Of a DNA stretch of 64,000 nt, positions 1 to 7,465 are shown piece by piece. Source of the stretch: Flavobacterium fragile (GTDB lineage: Bacteria; Bacteroidota; Bacteroidia; Flavobacteriales; Flavobacteriaceae). Each line of letters starts with the position of its first letter. Position 1 is the stretch's first letter. The stretch lies in contig NZ_JAMLJN010000004.1 in the NCBI RefSeq assembly GCF_023634865.1, positions 182,739 to 246,738 of the forward strand. Reading direction: 5' to 3'. The position numbers and the translations under genes were made by a program. The notes beneath the pieces are model-generated. The model had not been told where the DNA came from and searched no databases. It was given only the letters and a program-made list of their open reading frames with translations.

Positions 1-3
1 GCT

Positions 4-456
4 ATGCAAAAAACAGTTAACATACTTAACAAAAGAGCTAAATTCGATTACGAAATTTTAGACAGATATACCGCTGGAATCGTTTTAACCGGAACCGAAA
101 TCAAATCGATTCGTCTCGGAAAAGCTTCTATTGCTGAAAGTTTTTGCGAATTTCATGACGGTGAATTATTCGTAATTAACTCCCATATTGAAGAATATTT
201 ATATGGAACGCATTACAATCACAAAGCTAAAAGTGAACGTAAATTGCTATTGAACAAACGCGAACTTAAAAAGTTAAATAAAGATTCGGATAACAAAGGT
301 TTGACGATTGTACCGCTTCGTTTGTTTACCAATGAAAAAGGATTGGCTAAATTAGACATTGCCTTATGCAGAGGTAAGAAAAACTATGACAAACGCGAAT
401 CATTAAAAGAACAAGATACTAAGCGCGATTTAGATCGAATTAAGAAAAGTTTCTAA
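4..456 (+). CDS. smpB: SsrA-binding protein SmpB
   Basis: SmpB binds the tRNA-like part of tmRNA and brings it to stalled ribosomes for trans-translation in the cytoplasm. The 150-residue product has the family's usual length. Visible family blocks are the N-terminal beta-barrel stretch with [15 protein letters not shown] (about residues 23-37), NSHIEEY (about 59-65), a basic [11 protein letters not shown] block (about 72-82) and the C-terminal [20 protein letters not shown] segment followed by a lysine/arginine-rich tail that contacts the ribosome. The ATG at position 4 gives the expected N-terminus. An XRE regulator follows 10 bp downstream on the same strand. The tmRNA gene itself was not seen here. 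Confidence 0.97.
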   Translation: MQKTVNILNKRAKFDYEILDRYTAGIVLTGTEIKSIRLGKASIAESFCEFHDGELFVINSHIEEYLYGTHYNHKAKSERKLLLNKRELKKLNKDSDNKGLTIVPLRLFTNEKGLAKLDIALCRGKKNYDKRESLKEQDTKRDLDRIKKSF

Positions 457-466
457 TCATTATTTC

Positions 467-829
467 ATGAAGGAAATTTTAAAGCAAGCCCGAATAGATA
501 AAGAACTTTCAACTCGAAAATTAGCCGAAATCGCGAAAATCGATCAAGCCTTAATCAGTAAGTTTGAAAACGGATTTCGTATTCCAACCAAAAAACAAAT
601 TCAAGCCCTTGCCCAAATTTTAGAAATTGATTTGAAACCATTACTAGTCGCTTGGTATAAAGTAAAACTAGACCATAACTTCGATTTGAATCCTTTTGCC
701 ATTCAAGCTATTACCGAAATTCTTCAAGAAAAAGGCATTGAAGTCGGCAATTCCTCGAAAGAAAAAGAAATTACTTCCATTTTAGACGAATTGGAAATTT
801 TAAAACAAAAATTAACGAATCTTCGCTAA
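467..829 (+). CDS. XRE-family helix-turn-helix regulator
   Basis: A 120-residue cytoplasmic DNA-binding protein. Residues 1-57 form a Cro/C1-type helix-turn-helix: KEILKQAR, then LSTRKLAEIAKID, the recognition helix QALISKFENGFRIPT and KKQIQALAQILEIDL. The second half (about 60-120) is helical, matches no domain I recognise, and may serve dimerisation. It lies 10 bp after smpB, so the two may be co-transcribed. Its stop codon directly abuts the end of the convergent pcm gene with no spacer. Its target is unknown; nothing nearby (methylase, toxin or phage gene) points to a particular regulon. Confidence 0.85.
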   Translation: MKEILKQARIDKELSTRKLAEIAKIDQALISKFENGFRIPTKKQIQALAQILEIDLKPLLVAWYKVKLDHNFDLNPFAIQAITEILQEKGIEVGNSSKEKEITSILDELEILKQKLTNLR

Positions 830-1483
830 TTAGTTTTTATTTTCTAAAAGTGGTACAAAACGGAAATCTCCAAATTCATGTTTTTCAAATTGCGTTTCGT
901 TTTTACGAATCAACAATGTCATGATTTGCTCTTTTTCGCCGACAGGAATCACTAACCTACCTCCTATTTTTAATTGCGCCATCAAAGGTTGTGGAATAAA
1001 CGGAGCTCCGGCAGTCACAATAATTCCATCAAAAGGAGCAAAATTTGGAAGTCCTTTATACCCATCTCCAAAGGTTAAATGCTTGGGTCTAATATTTAGT
1101 TTTGGTAATAAAACAGTTGTAGATTTAAAGAGTTCATTCTGACGTTCTACCGAATACACTTTAGCACCCATAGCACACAAAACTGCAGTTTGATACCCAC
1201 TTCCGGTACCAATTTCTAATATTTTATGATCTTTTTGTACTTCTAACAATTGTGATTGAAATGCAACTGTATAAGGTTGGGAAATGGTTTGCCCAGCTCC
1301 AATAGGAAATGCTTTGTCTTGATAAGCAAAATCTTCAAAACTAGAATTCAAAAAGAGATGACGCGGAACTTTACTAATAGCCGCCAACACATTTTTGTCG
1401 GTAATTCCTTTTTCTTCCAATTGCTTTACCAACTGATTTCGAAGTCCTTGATGTTTATTAGTATCTTTCAATTTGGGTACCAT
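830..1483 (-). CDS. pcm: Protein-L-isoaspartate O-methyltransferase
   Basis: Repairs aged proteins by methylating L-isoaspartyl residues with S-adenosylmethionine. The 217-residue length is typical. The class I methyltransferase motif I is ILEIGTGSGYQTAVL (about residues 89-103), preceded by the PCMT signature GAGQTISQPYTVA (about 63-75) and followed by VYSVERQ and DGIIVTAGAP. The product looks cytosolic, with no signal peptide. It is transcribed away from the Gfo/Idh oxidoreductase gene, with a weak promoter match in the shared spacer, and converges end to end with the XRE regulator gene. Confidence 0.96.
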   Translation of the reverse strand: MVPKLKDTNKHQGLRNQLVKQLEEKGITDKNVLAAISKVPRHLFLNSSFEDFAYQDKAFPIGAGQTISQPYTVAFQSQLLEVQKDHKILEIGTGSGYQTAVLCAMGAKVYSVERQNELFKSTTVLLPKLNIRPKHLTFGDGYKGLPNFAPFDGIIVTAGAPFIPQPLMAQLKIGGRLVIPVGEKEQIMTLLIRKNETQFEKHEFGDFRFVPLLENKN

Positions 1484-1493
1484 TTTAGTTGGG

Positions 1494-1524
1494 TAAAAAT
1501 AGCTTTAAAATCTCAAAAAACAAA
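1494..1524 (-). promoter_or_regulatory. Probable promoter of pcm
   Basis: On the minus strand TTTG (1521-1524) is followed after 19 bp by TATTTTTA (1494-1501). This matches the Bacteroidetes consensus TTTG-N18-19-TAnnTTTG at 7 of 8 positions in the -7 box. The start codon is 10 bp downstream. Confidence 0.5.
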
Positions 1525-1569
1525 TCGAAATACGAAGTAACTTTTTAATAAACTTTCGGAATTTAAACT

Positions 1570-1599
1570 TTTGCACTTTCAACTAAAATCGTACTTTTG
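1570..1599 (+). promoter_or_regulatory. Promoter of the Gfo/Idh oxidoreductase gene
   Basis: TTTG (1570-1573), an 18 bp spacer and TACTTTTG (1592-1599) match the Bacteroidetes -33/-7 consensus exactly. The ATG chosen at 1615 lies 15 bp past the -7 box, so the leader would be only a few nucleotides. This supports 1615 over the upstream TTG at 1597, which falls inside the -7 box. Confidence 0.72.
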
Positions 1600-1614
1600 A
1601 TAAAATTATTTTTT

Positions 1615-2580
1615 ATGCTAAAAGTTGGAGTTTTAGGTGCCGGTCACTTAGGAAAAATACATTTGCGATTATTAAATCAATCTGAAAAATACGAATTAGT
1701 AGGCTTTTATGACGCTTTTGAAGAAAACGCCAACAAAGTAGCAGCTGAATTTGGCTATAAAAAATTCGATTCTATTGCCGACTTAATCGCTGCAGTTGAT
1801 GTAGTAGATATCGTAACACCTACGATGCAACATTTTGAATGTGCCAAACAAGTTATCGAAGCTGGAAAGCACATTTTCATCGAGAAACCAATTTCAAATA
1901 CTGTTGCCGAAGCAGAAGAAATCATCACTTTAGCAAAAAAACACAACGTAAAAGGTCAAGTTGGACACGTGGAAAGATTCAATCCAGCATTTACTGCCGT
2001 GAAAGATAAAATCAACAATCCAATGTTTATTGAAACCCATCGTTTGGCGGAATTCAATCCTCGTGGAACTGATGTTCCAGTGGTTTTGGATTTGATGATT
2101 CACGATATTGATGCCATTTTGAGCGTTGTAAAATCGAAAGTAAAATCAGTTAATGCAAGTGGTGTTGCTGTAATTTCAGATTCACCGGATATTTCAAATG
2201 CACGAATTGAGTTCGAAAACGGTTGTGTAGCCAACATTACTTCGAGCAGAATTTCAATGAAAAACATGCGTAAATCGCGTTTCTTCCAAAAAGACGCTTA
2301 CATTTCAGTAGATTATTTAGATAAAGTGTGCGAAGTGGTTCGCATGAAAGACGCACCCGAAGTTCCAGGTGATTTCGATATGATTTTACAAAATGCTGAA
2401 GGTGTTAAAAAACAAATCTATTTTGATAATCCGCAAGTGGATGCTAACAACGCGATTTTGGACGAATTAGAAACCTTCGCGGATGCTATCAACAATAATA
2501 CCACTCCAATCGTAACTTTAGAAGATGGTACTGAGGCTTTAAGAGTAGCCCATATGATTATTCAATCAATGGAGAAATAA
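1615..2580 (+). CDS. Gfo/Idh/MocA-family NAD(P)-dependent oxidoreductase
   Basis: A 321-residue sugar- or inositol-dehydrogenase-like enzyme; its substrate cannot be read from sequence. The N-terminal Rossmann fold begins at once with VGVLGAGHLGKIHL. The family's EKP signature is present in HIFIEKPISNT (about residues 86-96). The C-terminal half has the domain's beta-sheet pattern, including DLMIHDID with the usual metal- or substrate-facing His and Asp. The ATG at 1615 was preferred because an upstream TTG overlaps the promoter. The 3-hydroxyacyl-CoA dehydrogenase gene follows 48 bp later on the same strand, separated by a short direct repeat. Confidence 0.9.
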   Translation: MLKVGVLGAGHLGKIHLRLLNQSEKYELVGFYDAFEENANKVAAEFGYKKFDSIADLIAAVDVVDIVTPTMQHFECAKQVIEAGKHIFIEKPISNTVAEAEEIITLAKKHNVKGQVGHVERFNPAFTAVKDKINNPMFIETHRLAEFNPRGTDVPVVLDLMIHDIDAILSVVKSKVKSVNASGVAVISDSPDISNARIEFENGCVANITSSRISMKNMRKSRFFQKDAYISVDYLDKVCEVVRMKDAPEVPGDFDMILQNAEGVKKQIYFDNPQVDANNAILDELETFADAINNNTTPIVTLEDGTEALRVAHMIIQSMEK

Positions 2581-2592
2581 GCAACAAAAACT

Positions 2593-2616
2593 AACTTGAA
2601 ACTTTAAACTTGAAAC
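2593..2616 (+). repeat. Short intergenic direct repeat (AACTTGAAAC x2)
   Basis: AACTTGAAAC occurs at 2593-2602 and exactly again at 2607-2616, between the Gfo/Idh gene and the dehydrogenase gene. It is one of several phrase-like repeats in spacers of this window. No function can be assigned. Confidence 0.7.
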
Positions 2617-2628
2617 CAAAATAATATA

Positions 2629-3519
2629 ATGAACACAATCGCAGTAATCGGAGCAGGAACTATGGGTAACGGAATTGCTCATACGTTCGCGCAAAGCGGA
2701 TTCACCGTAAAATTAATCGATATTTCAGAAAAATCATTAGAAAAAGGAATGGCAACTATCGCTGCTAACCTTGACCGTATGGTAGCAAAAGGAAGTATCA
2801 CCGAAGAAGACAAACACAAAACAATCGGAAATATTATCACGTATACTGACGTTAAAGACGGCGTTGTAGGTTGTGATTTAGTAGTGGAAGCCGCTACAGA
2901 AAACGTACAATTGAAATTCAATATTTTTAAACAATTAAGCGAAGTTTGTGATCATAACGTAATTTTAGCTACGAATACTTCTTCGATTTCAATTACACAA
3001 ATCGCAGCTAACGTAGTGCATCCAGAACGTGTAATCGGAATGCACTTTATGAATCCGGTGCCGATTATGAAATTGGTTGAAATTATCCGTGGTTATAATA
3101 CTTCAGATGAAGTAACTAAAATCATCATGGATTTATCAGTGAAATTAGGAAAAGTTCCAACAGAAGTTAACGATTATCCAGGTTTCGTAGCTAACCGAAT
3201 TTTAATGCCTATGATTAACGAAGCTATCGAAACGTTATACAACGGTGTTGGTGGTGTTTACGAAATTGATACGGTAATGAAATTAGGAATGGCACACCCA
3301 ATGGGACCATTACAATTAGCTGACTTCATCGGATTAGACGTTTGTTTATCTATCTTAAACGTAATGTACGACGGATTCAAAAATCCAAAATATGCTCCAT
3401 GTCCTTTATTAGTAAACATGGTAATGGCAGGGAAATTAGGAGTAAAATCAGGAGAAGGTTTCTACGATTACTCAGAAAGCAAAAAAGCAGAGAAAGTTTC
3501 GAAACAATTTACAAAGTAA
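2629..3519 (+). CDS. 3-hydroxyacyl-CoA (3-hydroxybutyryl-CoA) dehydrogenase
   Basis: Catalyses NAD-dependent oxidation of 3-hydroxyacyl-CoA, or acetoacetyl-CoA reduction in reverse, in fatty acid or butanoate metabolism. The 296-residue length fits the stand-alone PaaH/Hbd type. The NAD-binding GAGTMGNGIAH is at residues 8-18. The catalytic region has ATNTSSISIT and HFMNPVPIMKLVEII with the catalytic His (about residue 139). The C-terminal dimerisation domain carries DYPGFVANRILMPMINEA and HPMGPLQLADFIGLD. No multienzyme fusion is present. It probably belongs to a loose operon with the preceding oxidoreductase gene. A gene symbol is withheld because PaaH, Hbd and FadB2 cannot be told apart here. 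Confidence 0.93.
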   Translation: MNTIAVIGAGTMGNGIAHTFAQSGFTVKLIDISEKSLEKGMATIAANLDRMVAKGSITEEDKHKTIGNIITYTDVKDGVVGCDLVVEAATENVQLKFNIFKQLSEVCDHNVILATNTSSISITQIAANVVHPERVIGMHFMNPVPIMKLVEIIRGYNTSDEVTKIIMDLSVKLGKVPTEVNDYPGFVANRILMPMINEAIETLYNGVGGVYEIDTVMKLGMAHPMGPLQLADFIGLDVCLSILNVMYDGFKNPKYAPCPLLVNMVMAGKLGVKSGEGFYDYSESKKAEKVSKQFTK

Positions 3520-3520
3520 T

Positions 3521-3563
3521 CAGTCGCAGTTTCCAGTCGCAGTTAATCTGAATACTGCGACTG
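3521..3563 (+). repeat. CAGTCGCAGT repeat, two direct and one inverted copy
   Basis: CAGTCGCAGT occurs at 3521-3530 and 3534-3543, and its exact reverse complement ACTGCGACTG at 3554-3563. The second and third copies can form a 10 bp stem with a 10 nt loop just after the dehydrogenase stop codon. No T-tract follows, so a classical terminator is unlikely. Confidence 0.75.
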
Positions 3564-3582
3564 AGACTGTAAACTAAACAAA

Positions 3583-4803
3583 ATGGCCAAAATAAAACCT
3601 TTCAAAGCAGTACGACCAGCGCAAGATAAAGTGGCATTGGTAACCTGTAGAACGTATGACGATTATAGTTCGGCTGAGCTTGCTGCTTGGTTGGATTTCA
3701 ATCCCTATTCGTTTTTGCATGTGATTCATCCTGCTTATGCTAATGCACAAAAAGTGTCATTAGAAAAGCGTTTTAAAGCCGTTGCCAATAAATATCAAGA
3801 TTTTAAACACGACCAAATTCTGATTGAAGAAGAACATCCTGTTTTTTATTTGTACGAAATCCAGTCAAAAGGACAAACTTTTACGGGAATTATTGCGGGA
3901 ACTTCGGTGAAAGATTACCAAAATAACGTTATCAAAAAGCACGAAGACACCTTGCAATACCGAGTGGAATTGTTCAAAGATTATTTGCATCAAACCAATT
4001 TTAATACGGAACCAGTTTTGATTACGTATCCCGATAGTGTGGAAATCAATACGTTTATTGCGTTAAGAAAAAAGAGTAAACCTGTTTACGAATATTCGAC
4101 AACCAATAAAGAAAAACACACGCTTTGGAAAATTGATACGCAATCAGAAATCGATTGGTTGCAAGAACATTTCGAAAACATTCCAAATTTATACATAGCC
4201 GATGGACACCATCGTTCGGCTTCGGCGGAATTGTTGTTCAAGCAAGACAAACATTTGGGCAACGAAAATATAAATTATTTCATGAGTTTCTTAATTGCCG
4301 AAAGCAACGTAAAAATCTACGAATTCAACCGATTAATTCGCGATTTGAATGGATTATCGAAAGATACTTTCATTAAAAAATTATCAGAACATTTCGTTAT
4401 CATAGCAAAAGACCAAGAAATTTGGAAACCTCAAAATAAGTTTGAATTTGGGATGTACTTAGACGGAAGTTTTTATGCGTTGTTCTACAAAAAAGAAAAT
4501 CACCAACAAGCTTCTATTTTAGACAATTTAGACGCCCAAATTTTATACGACAAAGTCCTTTTCCCATTATTAGGAATCGAAGATTTAAGAAACGACGAAC
4601 GTATCGATTACATTCCGGGAAAGCAATCGATATCCGTTATAAAAGATTTAATCGACGAAGGTGAATTTGAAGTGGGCTTCATGCTCTACCCTTCCGATAT
4701 TAACGAAATCAAAGCATTAGCTGATAACAACTTAATCATGCCTCCTAAATCAACGTATATCGAACCGAAGTTTAGAAGTGGTTTGGTGGTGTATGAGTTG
4801 TAG
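3583..4803 (+). CDS. DUF1015-family protein (putative PLP- or phosphate-binding)
   Basis: A 406-residue cytosolic protein of the DUF1015 family, whose biochemical function is unknown to me. Family landmarks are the N-terminal AKIKPFKAVRPAQDKVALV, the GTSVKDYQ segment, YIADGHHRSASAELL (about residues 204-218, the most conserved block) and the C-terminal FMLYPSDINEIKALAD followed by MPPKSTYIEPKFRSGLVV. Length and ends agree with an intact family member. It follows the 3-hydroxyacyl-CoA dehydrogenase gene in the same direction. In Bacteroidetes I recall this gene close to the serine biosynthesis genes serC/serA, which are not in this window. Confidence 0.88.
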   Translation: MAKIKPFKAVRPAQDKVALVTCRTYDDYSSAELAAWLDFNPYSFLHVIHPAYANAQKVSLEKRFKAVANKYQDFKHDQILIEEEHPVFYLYEIQSKGQTFTGIIAGTSVKDYQNNVIKKHEDTLQYRVELFKDYLHQTNFNTEPVLITYPDSVEINTFIALRKKSKPVYEYSTTNKEKHTLWKIDTQSEIDWLQEHFENIPNLYIADGHHRSASAELLFKQDKHLGNENINYFMSFLIAESNVKIYEFNRLIRDLNGLSKDTFIKKLSEHFVIIAKDQEIWKPQNKFEFGMYLDGSFYALFYKKENHQQASILDNLDAQILYDKVLFPLLGIEDLRNDERIDYIPGKQSISVIKDLIDEGEFEVGFMLYPSDINEIKALADNNLIMPPKSTYIEPKFRSGLVVYEL

Positions 4804-4810
4804 GTTTTTT

Positions 4811-4843
4811 AGAAAAAAGAAGCAAGAGAAAAGAAAAAAGACA
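4811..4843 (+). repeat. A/G-rich intergenic repeat
   Basis: The spacer after the DUF1015 gene holds AGAAAAAAGAAGCAAGAG followed by AAAAGAAAAAAGA. These near-tandem purine units resemble the A/G-rich repeat at 36141-36168. Confidence 0.5.
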
Positions 4844-4849
4844 CAACTT

Positions 4850-4876
4850 TGTCATTTCGACAGAGGAGAAATCACA
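4850..4876 (+). repeat. Dispersed TGTCATTTCGA...GAAATCACA repeat
   Basis: The element begins TGTCATTTCGAC and ends GGAGAAATCACA, with complementary ATTTC (4854-4858) and GAAAT (4868-4872). Its layout (TGTCA-stem-TCACA) resembles the repeats at 5739-5766 and 11271-11299. I recall similar elements scattered in Flavobacteriaceae genomes, but could not check. Confidence 0.6.
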
Positions 4877-4881
4877 TAAAA

Positions 4882-5346
4882 ATGAAAAAAATAATATTCT
4901 TTTTATTGTTTGTTAACTTTTGTTTTTCGCAAGAGAAAGAATTAACTATTCATAAAATTGACAGTATTGCTAAAACTTCAAAAAACAAAATTCAATCGAG
5001 TGGAGTTATAAAAAAAAACAAAAAAACAATTGGAGGTTTCAATAGTACAGAGATTTTTTCTAATGATAAATTAGTTTATTCAACATATGAAGAAAATTCT
5101 AGTGATAAAGAGACGAAATTAAATTATTTCTTCGAATTCTATTTTTCTAATGATAACCCAATCTTAATAAATATTTACATTGTAAAAACGGATATAAAAA
5201 CTAAAATTGAAGAAAGATTTGAAACTAATTTGAATGAAAATAAAATTCATTCTTTCAAAGAAATTGAAAATCCATTTTCAATAAAACTTAGAAACAAACT
5301 AAATTCTTTATTAATTGATTATCTAAACAATAAAAAGACTGAATAA
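4882..5346 (+). CDS. Hypothetical secreted protein
   Basis: A 154-residue protein of unknown function. It begins MKKIIFFLLFVNFCFSQ, a typical flavobacterial type I signal peptide with likely cleavage before QEKELT, so the product should be periplasmic or exported. The mature part is short, lysine- and asparagine-rich, with alternating beta-like strands (TKLNYFFEFYFSNDNPILINIYIV) and no recognised domain. The ATG at 4882 was chosen because the signal peptide starts there. Its stop overlaps the start of the YggS-like gene by one base (TAATG), suggesting translational coupling. The A+T richness and lack of recognisable family fit a lineage-specific gene. Confidence 0.7.
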   Translation: MKKIIFFLLFVNFCFSQEKELTIHKIDSIAKTSKNKIQSSGVIKKNKKTIGGFNSTEIFSNDKLVYSTYEENSSDKETKLNYFFEFYFSNDNPILINIYIVKTDIKTKIEERFETNLNENKIHSFKEIENPFSIKLRNKLNSLLIDYLNNKKTE

Positions 5347-6032
5347 TGTCAATCTCAAAAAACCTGAATAACATAAAATCGGAACTTCCCAAAAACGTTA
5401 CCTTAGTTGCGGTTTCAAAAACCAAACCTGTAGCAGATTTAATGGAAGCGTATGATGCTGGCCAACGTATTTTTGGAGAAAACAAAATTCAAGAAATGAC
5501 CGATAAATGGGAAGTCATGCCAAAAGACATCGAATGGCACATGATTGGTCACGTGCAAACCAATAAAGTCAAATACATGGCGCCTTATGTAAGTTTGATT
5601 CACGGTGTAGATAGTTTGAAATTATTGCAAGAAATCAACAAACAAGCTGCCAAGAACAATCGTGTGATTGATTGTTTGCTTCAGGTTTATATTGCGGAAG
5701 AAGAAAGTAAATTTGGTTTAGACGAACAAGAATTAGACGAGATGCTGAAACAAGTTCAGCATGACAAGGATAATTTTAAAAATATAAGAATCGTAGGTTT
5801 AATGGGAATGGCTACGTTTACCGAAAACCAAAACCAAATCGAAAAAGAATTCAAACATTTGAAGACGATTTTTGATAATCTTATTACACGTACAGACGCG
5901 ATTAATCGCGTCTCTACAGAAAACATCGATATGAAAATATTATCCATGGGAATGTCGGGCGATTATCAACTTGCAATTTCATGCGGAAGTACGATGGTTC
6001 GAATTGGAAGTAGTATCTTTGGCAGCAGATAA
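5346..6032 (+). CDS. YggS/PLPBP-family PLP-binding protein with two in-frame repeats
   Basis: A pyridoxal-phosphate homeostasis protein of the alanine racemase N-terminal fold (228 residues, usual length about 220-230). The PLP lysine lies in TLVAVSKTKPV (about residues 18-28). Other family blocks are FGENKIQEM, WHMIGHVQTNKVKYM, SKFGLDEQEL, GLMGMATFTEN and the phosphate-binding end LSMGMSGDYQLAI with GSTMVRIGSSIFG. Two stretches look foreign to the family: EMLKQVQHDK, encoded by a hairpin repeat at 5739-5766, and RTDAINRVST, encoded by a palindromic repeat at 5890-5917. Both keep the frame and lie where the fold should tolerate insertions. It is coupled by TAATG to the upstream secreted-protein gene. 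Confidence 0.92.
   Translation: MSISKNLNNIKSELPKNVTLVAVSKTKPVADLMEAYDAGQRIFGENKIQEMTDKWEVMPKDIEWHMIGHVQTNKVKYMAPYVSLIHGVDSLKLLQEINKQAAKNNRVIDCLLQVYIAEEESKFGLDEQELDEMLKQVQHDKDNFKNIRIVGLMGMATFTENQNQIEKEFKHLKTIFDNLITRTDAINRVSTENIDMKILSMGMSGDYQLAISCGSTMVRIGSSIFGSR
5739..5766 (+). repeat. Hairpin repeat embedded in the YggS-like gene
   Basis: ATGCTGAA (5742-5749) and TTCAGCAT (5755-5762) form a perfect 8 bp stem around ACAAG, flanked by GAG and GACA. It matches the intergenic element at 11271-11299 at about 25 of 28 positions. One pair of changes, T to G and A to C, preserves base pairing. Inside the gene it encodes MLKQVQHD. Confidence 0.8.
5890..5917 (+). repeat. Palindromic repeat embedded in the YggS-like gene
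   Basis: GACGCGATTAATCGCGTC (5895-5912) is a perfect 18 bp palindrome. The surrounding 28 bp, GTACA to TCTAC, are palindromic but for one pair. The right arm GTCTCTAC is shared with the element at 56219-56242, whose centre differs. In frame it encodes RTDAINRVST. Confidence 0.8.
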
Positions 6033-6052
6033 GAGAAATTTGAATAAAAAAA

Positions 6053-6083
6053 ACTAATCACTATTCACTAATTACTAATCACT
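6053..6083 (+). repeat. Intergenic repeat ACTAATCACT
   Basis: ACTAATCACT occurs at 6053-6062 and 6074-6083, with the related ATTCACTAATT between them. It lies directly before the TTG start of the exonuclease/GIY-YIG gene and may supply its upstream region. No function is known. Confidence 0.65.
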
Positions 6084-6086
6084 TTT

Positions 6087-7448
6087 TTGTACGCAATCAT
6101 CGACATAGAAACCACTGGAGGGCAATACAATGAAGAAGGTATTACCGAAATAGCCATTTATAAATTTGATGGCCACGAAGTAATCGATCAATTCATTAGC
6201 CTTGTAAATCCTGAAAAACCGATACAACCCTTTGTTGTTAAGTTAACTGGGATTAATAACGCTATGCTTAGAAGTGCTCCTAAATTCTATGAAGTAGCCA
6301 AAAGAATTATCGAAATTACAGAAGGTTGTGTTATTGTGGCTCACAATGCTTCTTTCGATTACCGTATTTTGAAAACCGAGTTTCGACGTTTAGGTTACGA
6401 TTTCAAAAAACAAACCCTTTGTACGGTAGAATTGGCTAAAAAGTTAATTCCGGGACAAGAATCGTATAGTTTAGGGAAATTGGTGCGTTCGCTTGGAATT
6501 CCAATGGCAGATAGACATCGTGCAAGTGGTGATGCTTTGGCTACGGTAAAGTTATTCAAAATGTTATTGGTGAAAGACATTGAAAAAGAGATTGTAAAAA
6601 GTTTCATTAAAACCGAAATCAAATCGGGAATGTCGCCGAAATTGTTAGATATTGTGGAGAATTTACCTTCCAAAACAGGAATTTATTACATTCACAATGA
6701 AAAAGGCGATTTGATTTACATCGGAAAAAGTAAAAACATCAAAAAACGTGTCAACCAACATTTCACAGGTACTTCAAGCAAGAGTAAAAAAATACAACGC
6801 GATGTTTATACCGTAACTTTTGAAGAAACTGGAAGTGAATTAATTGCTCTTTTAAAAGAAAGCGAAGAAATAAAAATCAACAAACCGATTTATAACAGAG
6901 CCCAACGCAAAAGTATTTTCCAATATGCCTTATATCAACATAAAAACGAACAAGGTTACATTTCTTTAACCGTTGAAAAAGCTGATGGAAGAAAGAAAGA
7001 AATCACCTCTTTTACATCACTTCAGGAAGGAAAAAATGCGCTTTTCAAGATAACCGAGAAATACAATTTGTGTCAGAAAATCAATGGCTTGTATGATACT
7101 CAAAACGGATGTTTTCAATACAAAATCAAAGAATGTAATGGTGCTTGTGTGGGCGAAGAACTTCCAGAAAGTTACAACGAACGTGTGTTGGAATTCATAG
7201 AAGAAAATTCGTTTGAAAACAACAACATGGTAATTCTCGACCGAGGAAGAACTTATGACGAAAGAACCGCTGTGTTAATTGAAAATGGCATTTACAAAGG
7301 CTACTGTTTTTATGATTTGAATTACCAAGTGAATAACATTGAAATTTTGAAAAACATCATCATTCCGATGCAACACAATCGCGATACCAAAACAATTATT
7401 CAATCCTATTTGCGCAAACATAAGGTTCATAAAATAATTCAATTTTAA
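6087..7448 (+). CDS. DEDDh exonuclease fused to a GIY-YIG nuclease domain
   Basis: A 453-residue protein joining a DNA polymerase III epsilon-like 3'-5' exonuclease to a UvrC-type GIY-YIG domain, probably acting in DNA repair (compare the UvrC homologue Cho). Residues 3-170 hold the DEDDh motifs DIETTGG, VAHNASFDYRIL and HRASGDALATVKLF with the final His and Asp. Residues about 197-226 hold GIYYIHNEKGDLIYIGKSKN followed by IKKRVNQHF. The rest is a conserved tail containing NLCQKINGLYD and a C-x11-C-x6-C spread typical of this fusion. The start is TTG at 6087, since no ATG precedes the DIETTGG motif in frame after the upstream stop. The two-domain fusion is common in Bacteroidetes. Confidence 0.9.
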   Translation: MYAIIDIETTGGQYNEEGITEIAIYKFDGHEVIDQFISLVNPEKPIQPFVVKLTGINNAMLRSAPKFYEVAKRIIEITEGCVIVAHNASFDYRILKTEFRRLGYDFKKQTLCTVELAKKLIPGQESYSLGKLVRSLGIPMADRHRASGDALATVKLFKMLLVKDIEKEIVKSFIKTEIKSGMSPKLLDIVENLPSKTGIYYIHNEKGDLIYIGKSKNIKKRVNQHFTGTSSKSKKIQRDVYTVTFEETGSELIALLKESEEIKINKPIYNRAQRKSIFQYALYQHKNEQGYISLTVEKADGRKKEITSFTSLQEGKNALFKITEKYNLCQKINGLYDTQNGCFQYKIKECNGACVGEELPESYNERVLEFIEENSFENNNMVILDRGRTYDERTAVLIENGIYKGYCFYDLNYQVNNIEILKNIIIPMQHNRDTKTIIQSYLRKHKVHKIIQF

Positions 7449-7453
7449 TTGTT

Positions 7454-7461
7454 TAACTTTG
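7454..7461 (+). promoter_or_regulatory. Possible -7 box before the ion channel gene
   Basis: TAACTTTG fits TAnnTTTG and ends four bases before the ATG at 7466. No convincing -33 TTTG was found. If used, the mRNA would be leaderless or nearly so. Confidence 0.35.
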
Positions 7462-7465
7462 TTTT

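Noticed and set aside
1597..1614. TTG start extending the Gfo/Idh protein by six residues
   Set aside because: The TTG lies inside a strong -7 box (1592-1599), and the ATG at 1615 gives the normal Rossmann N-terminus.
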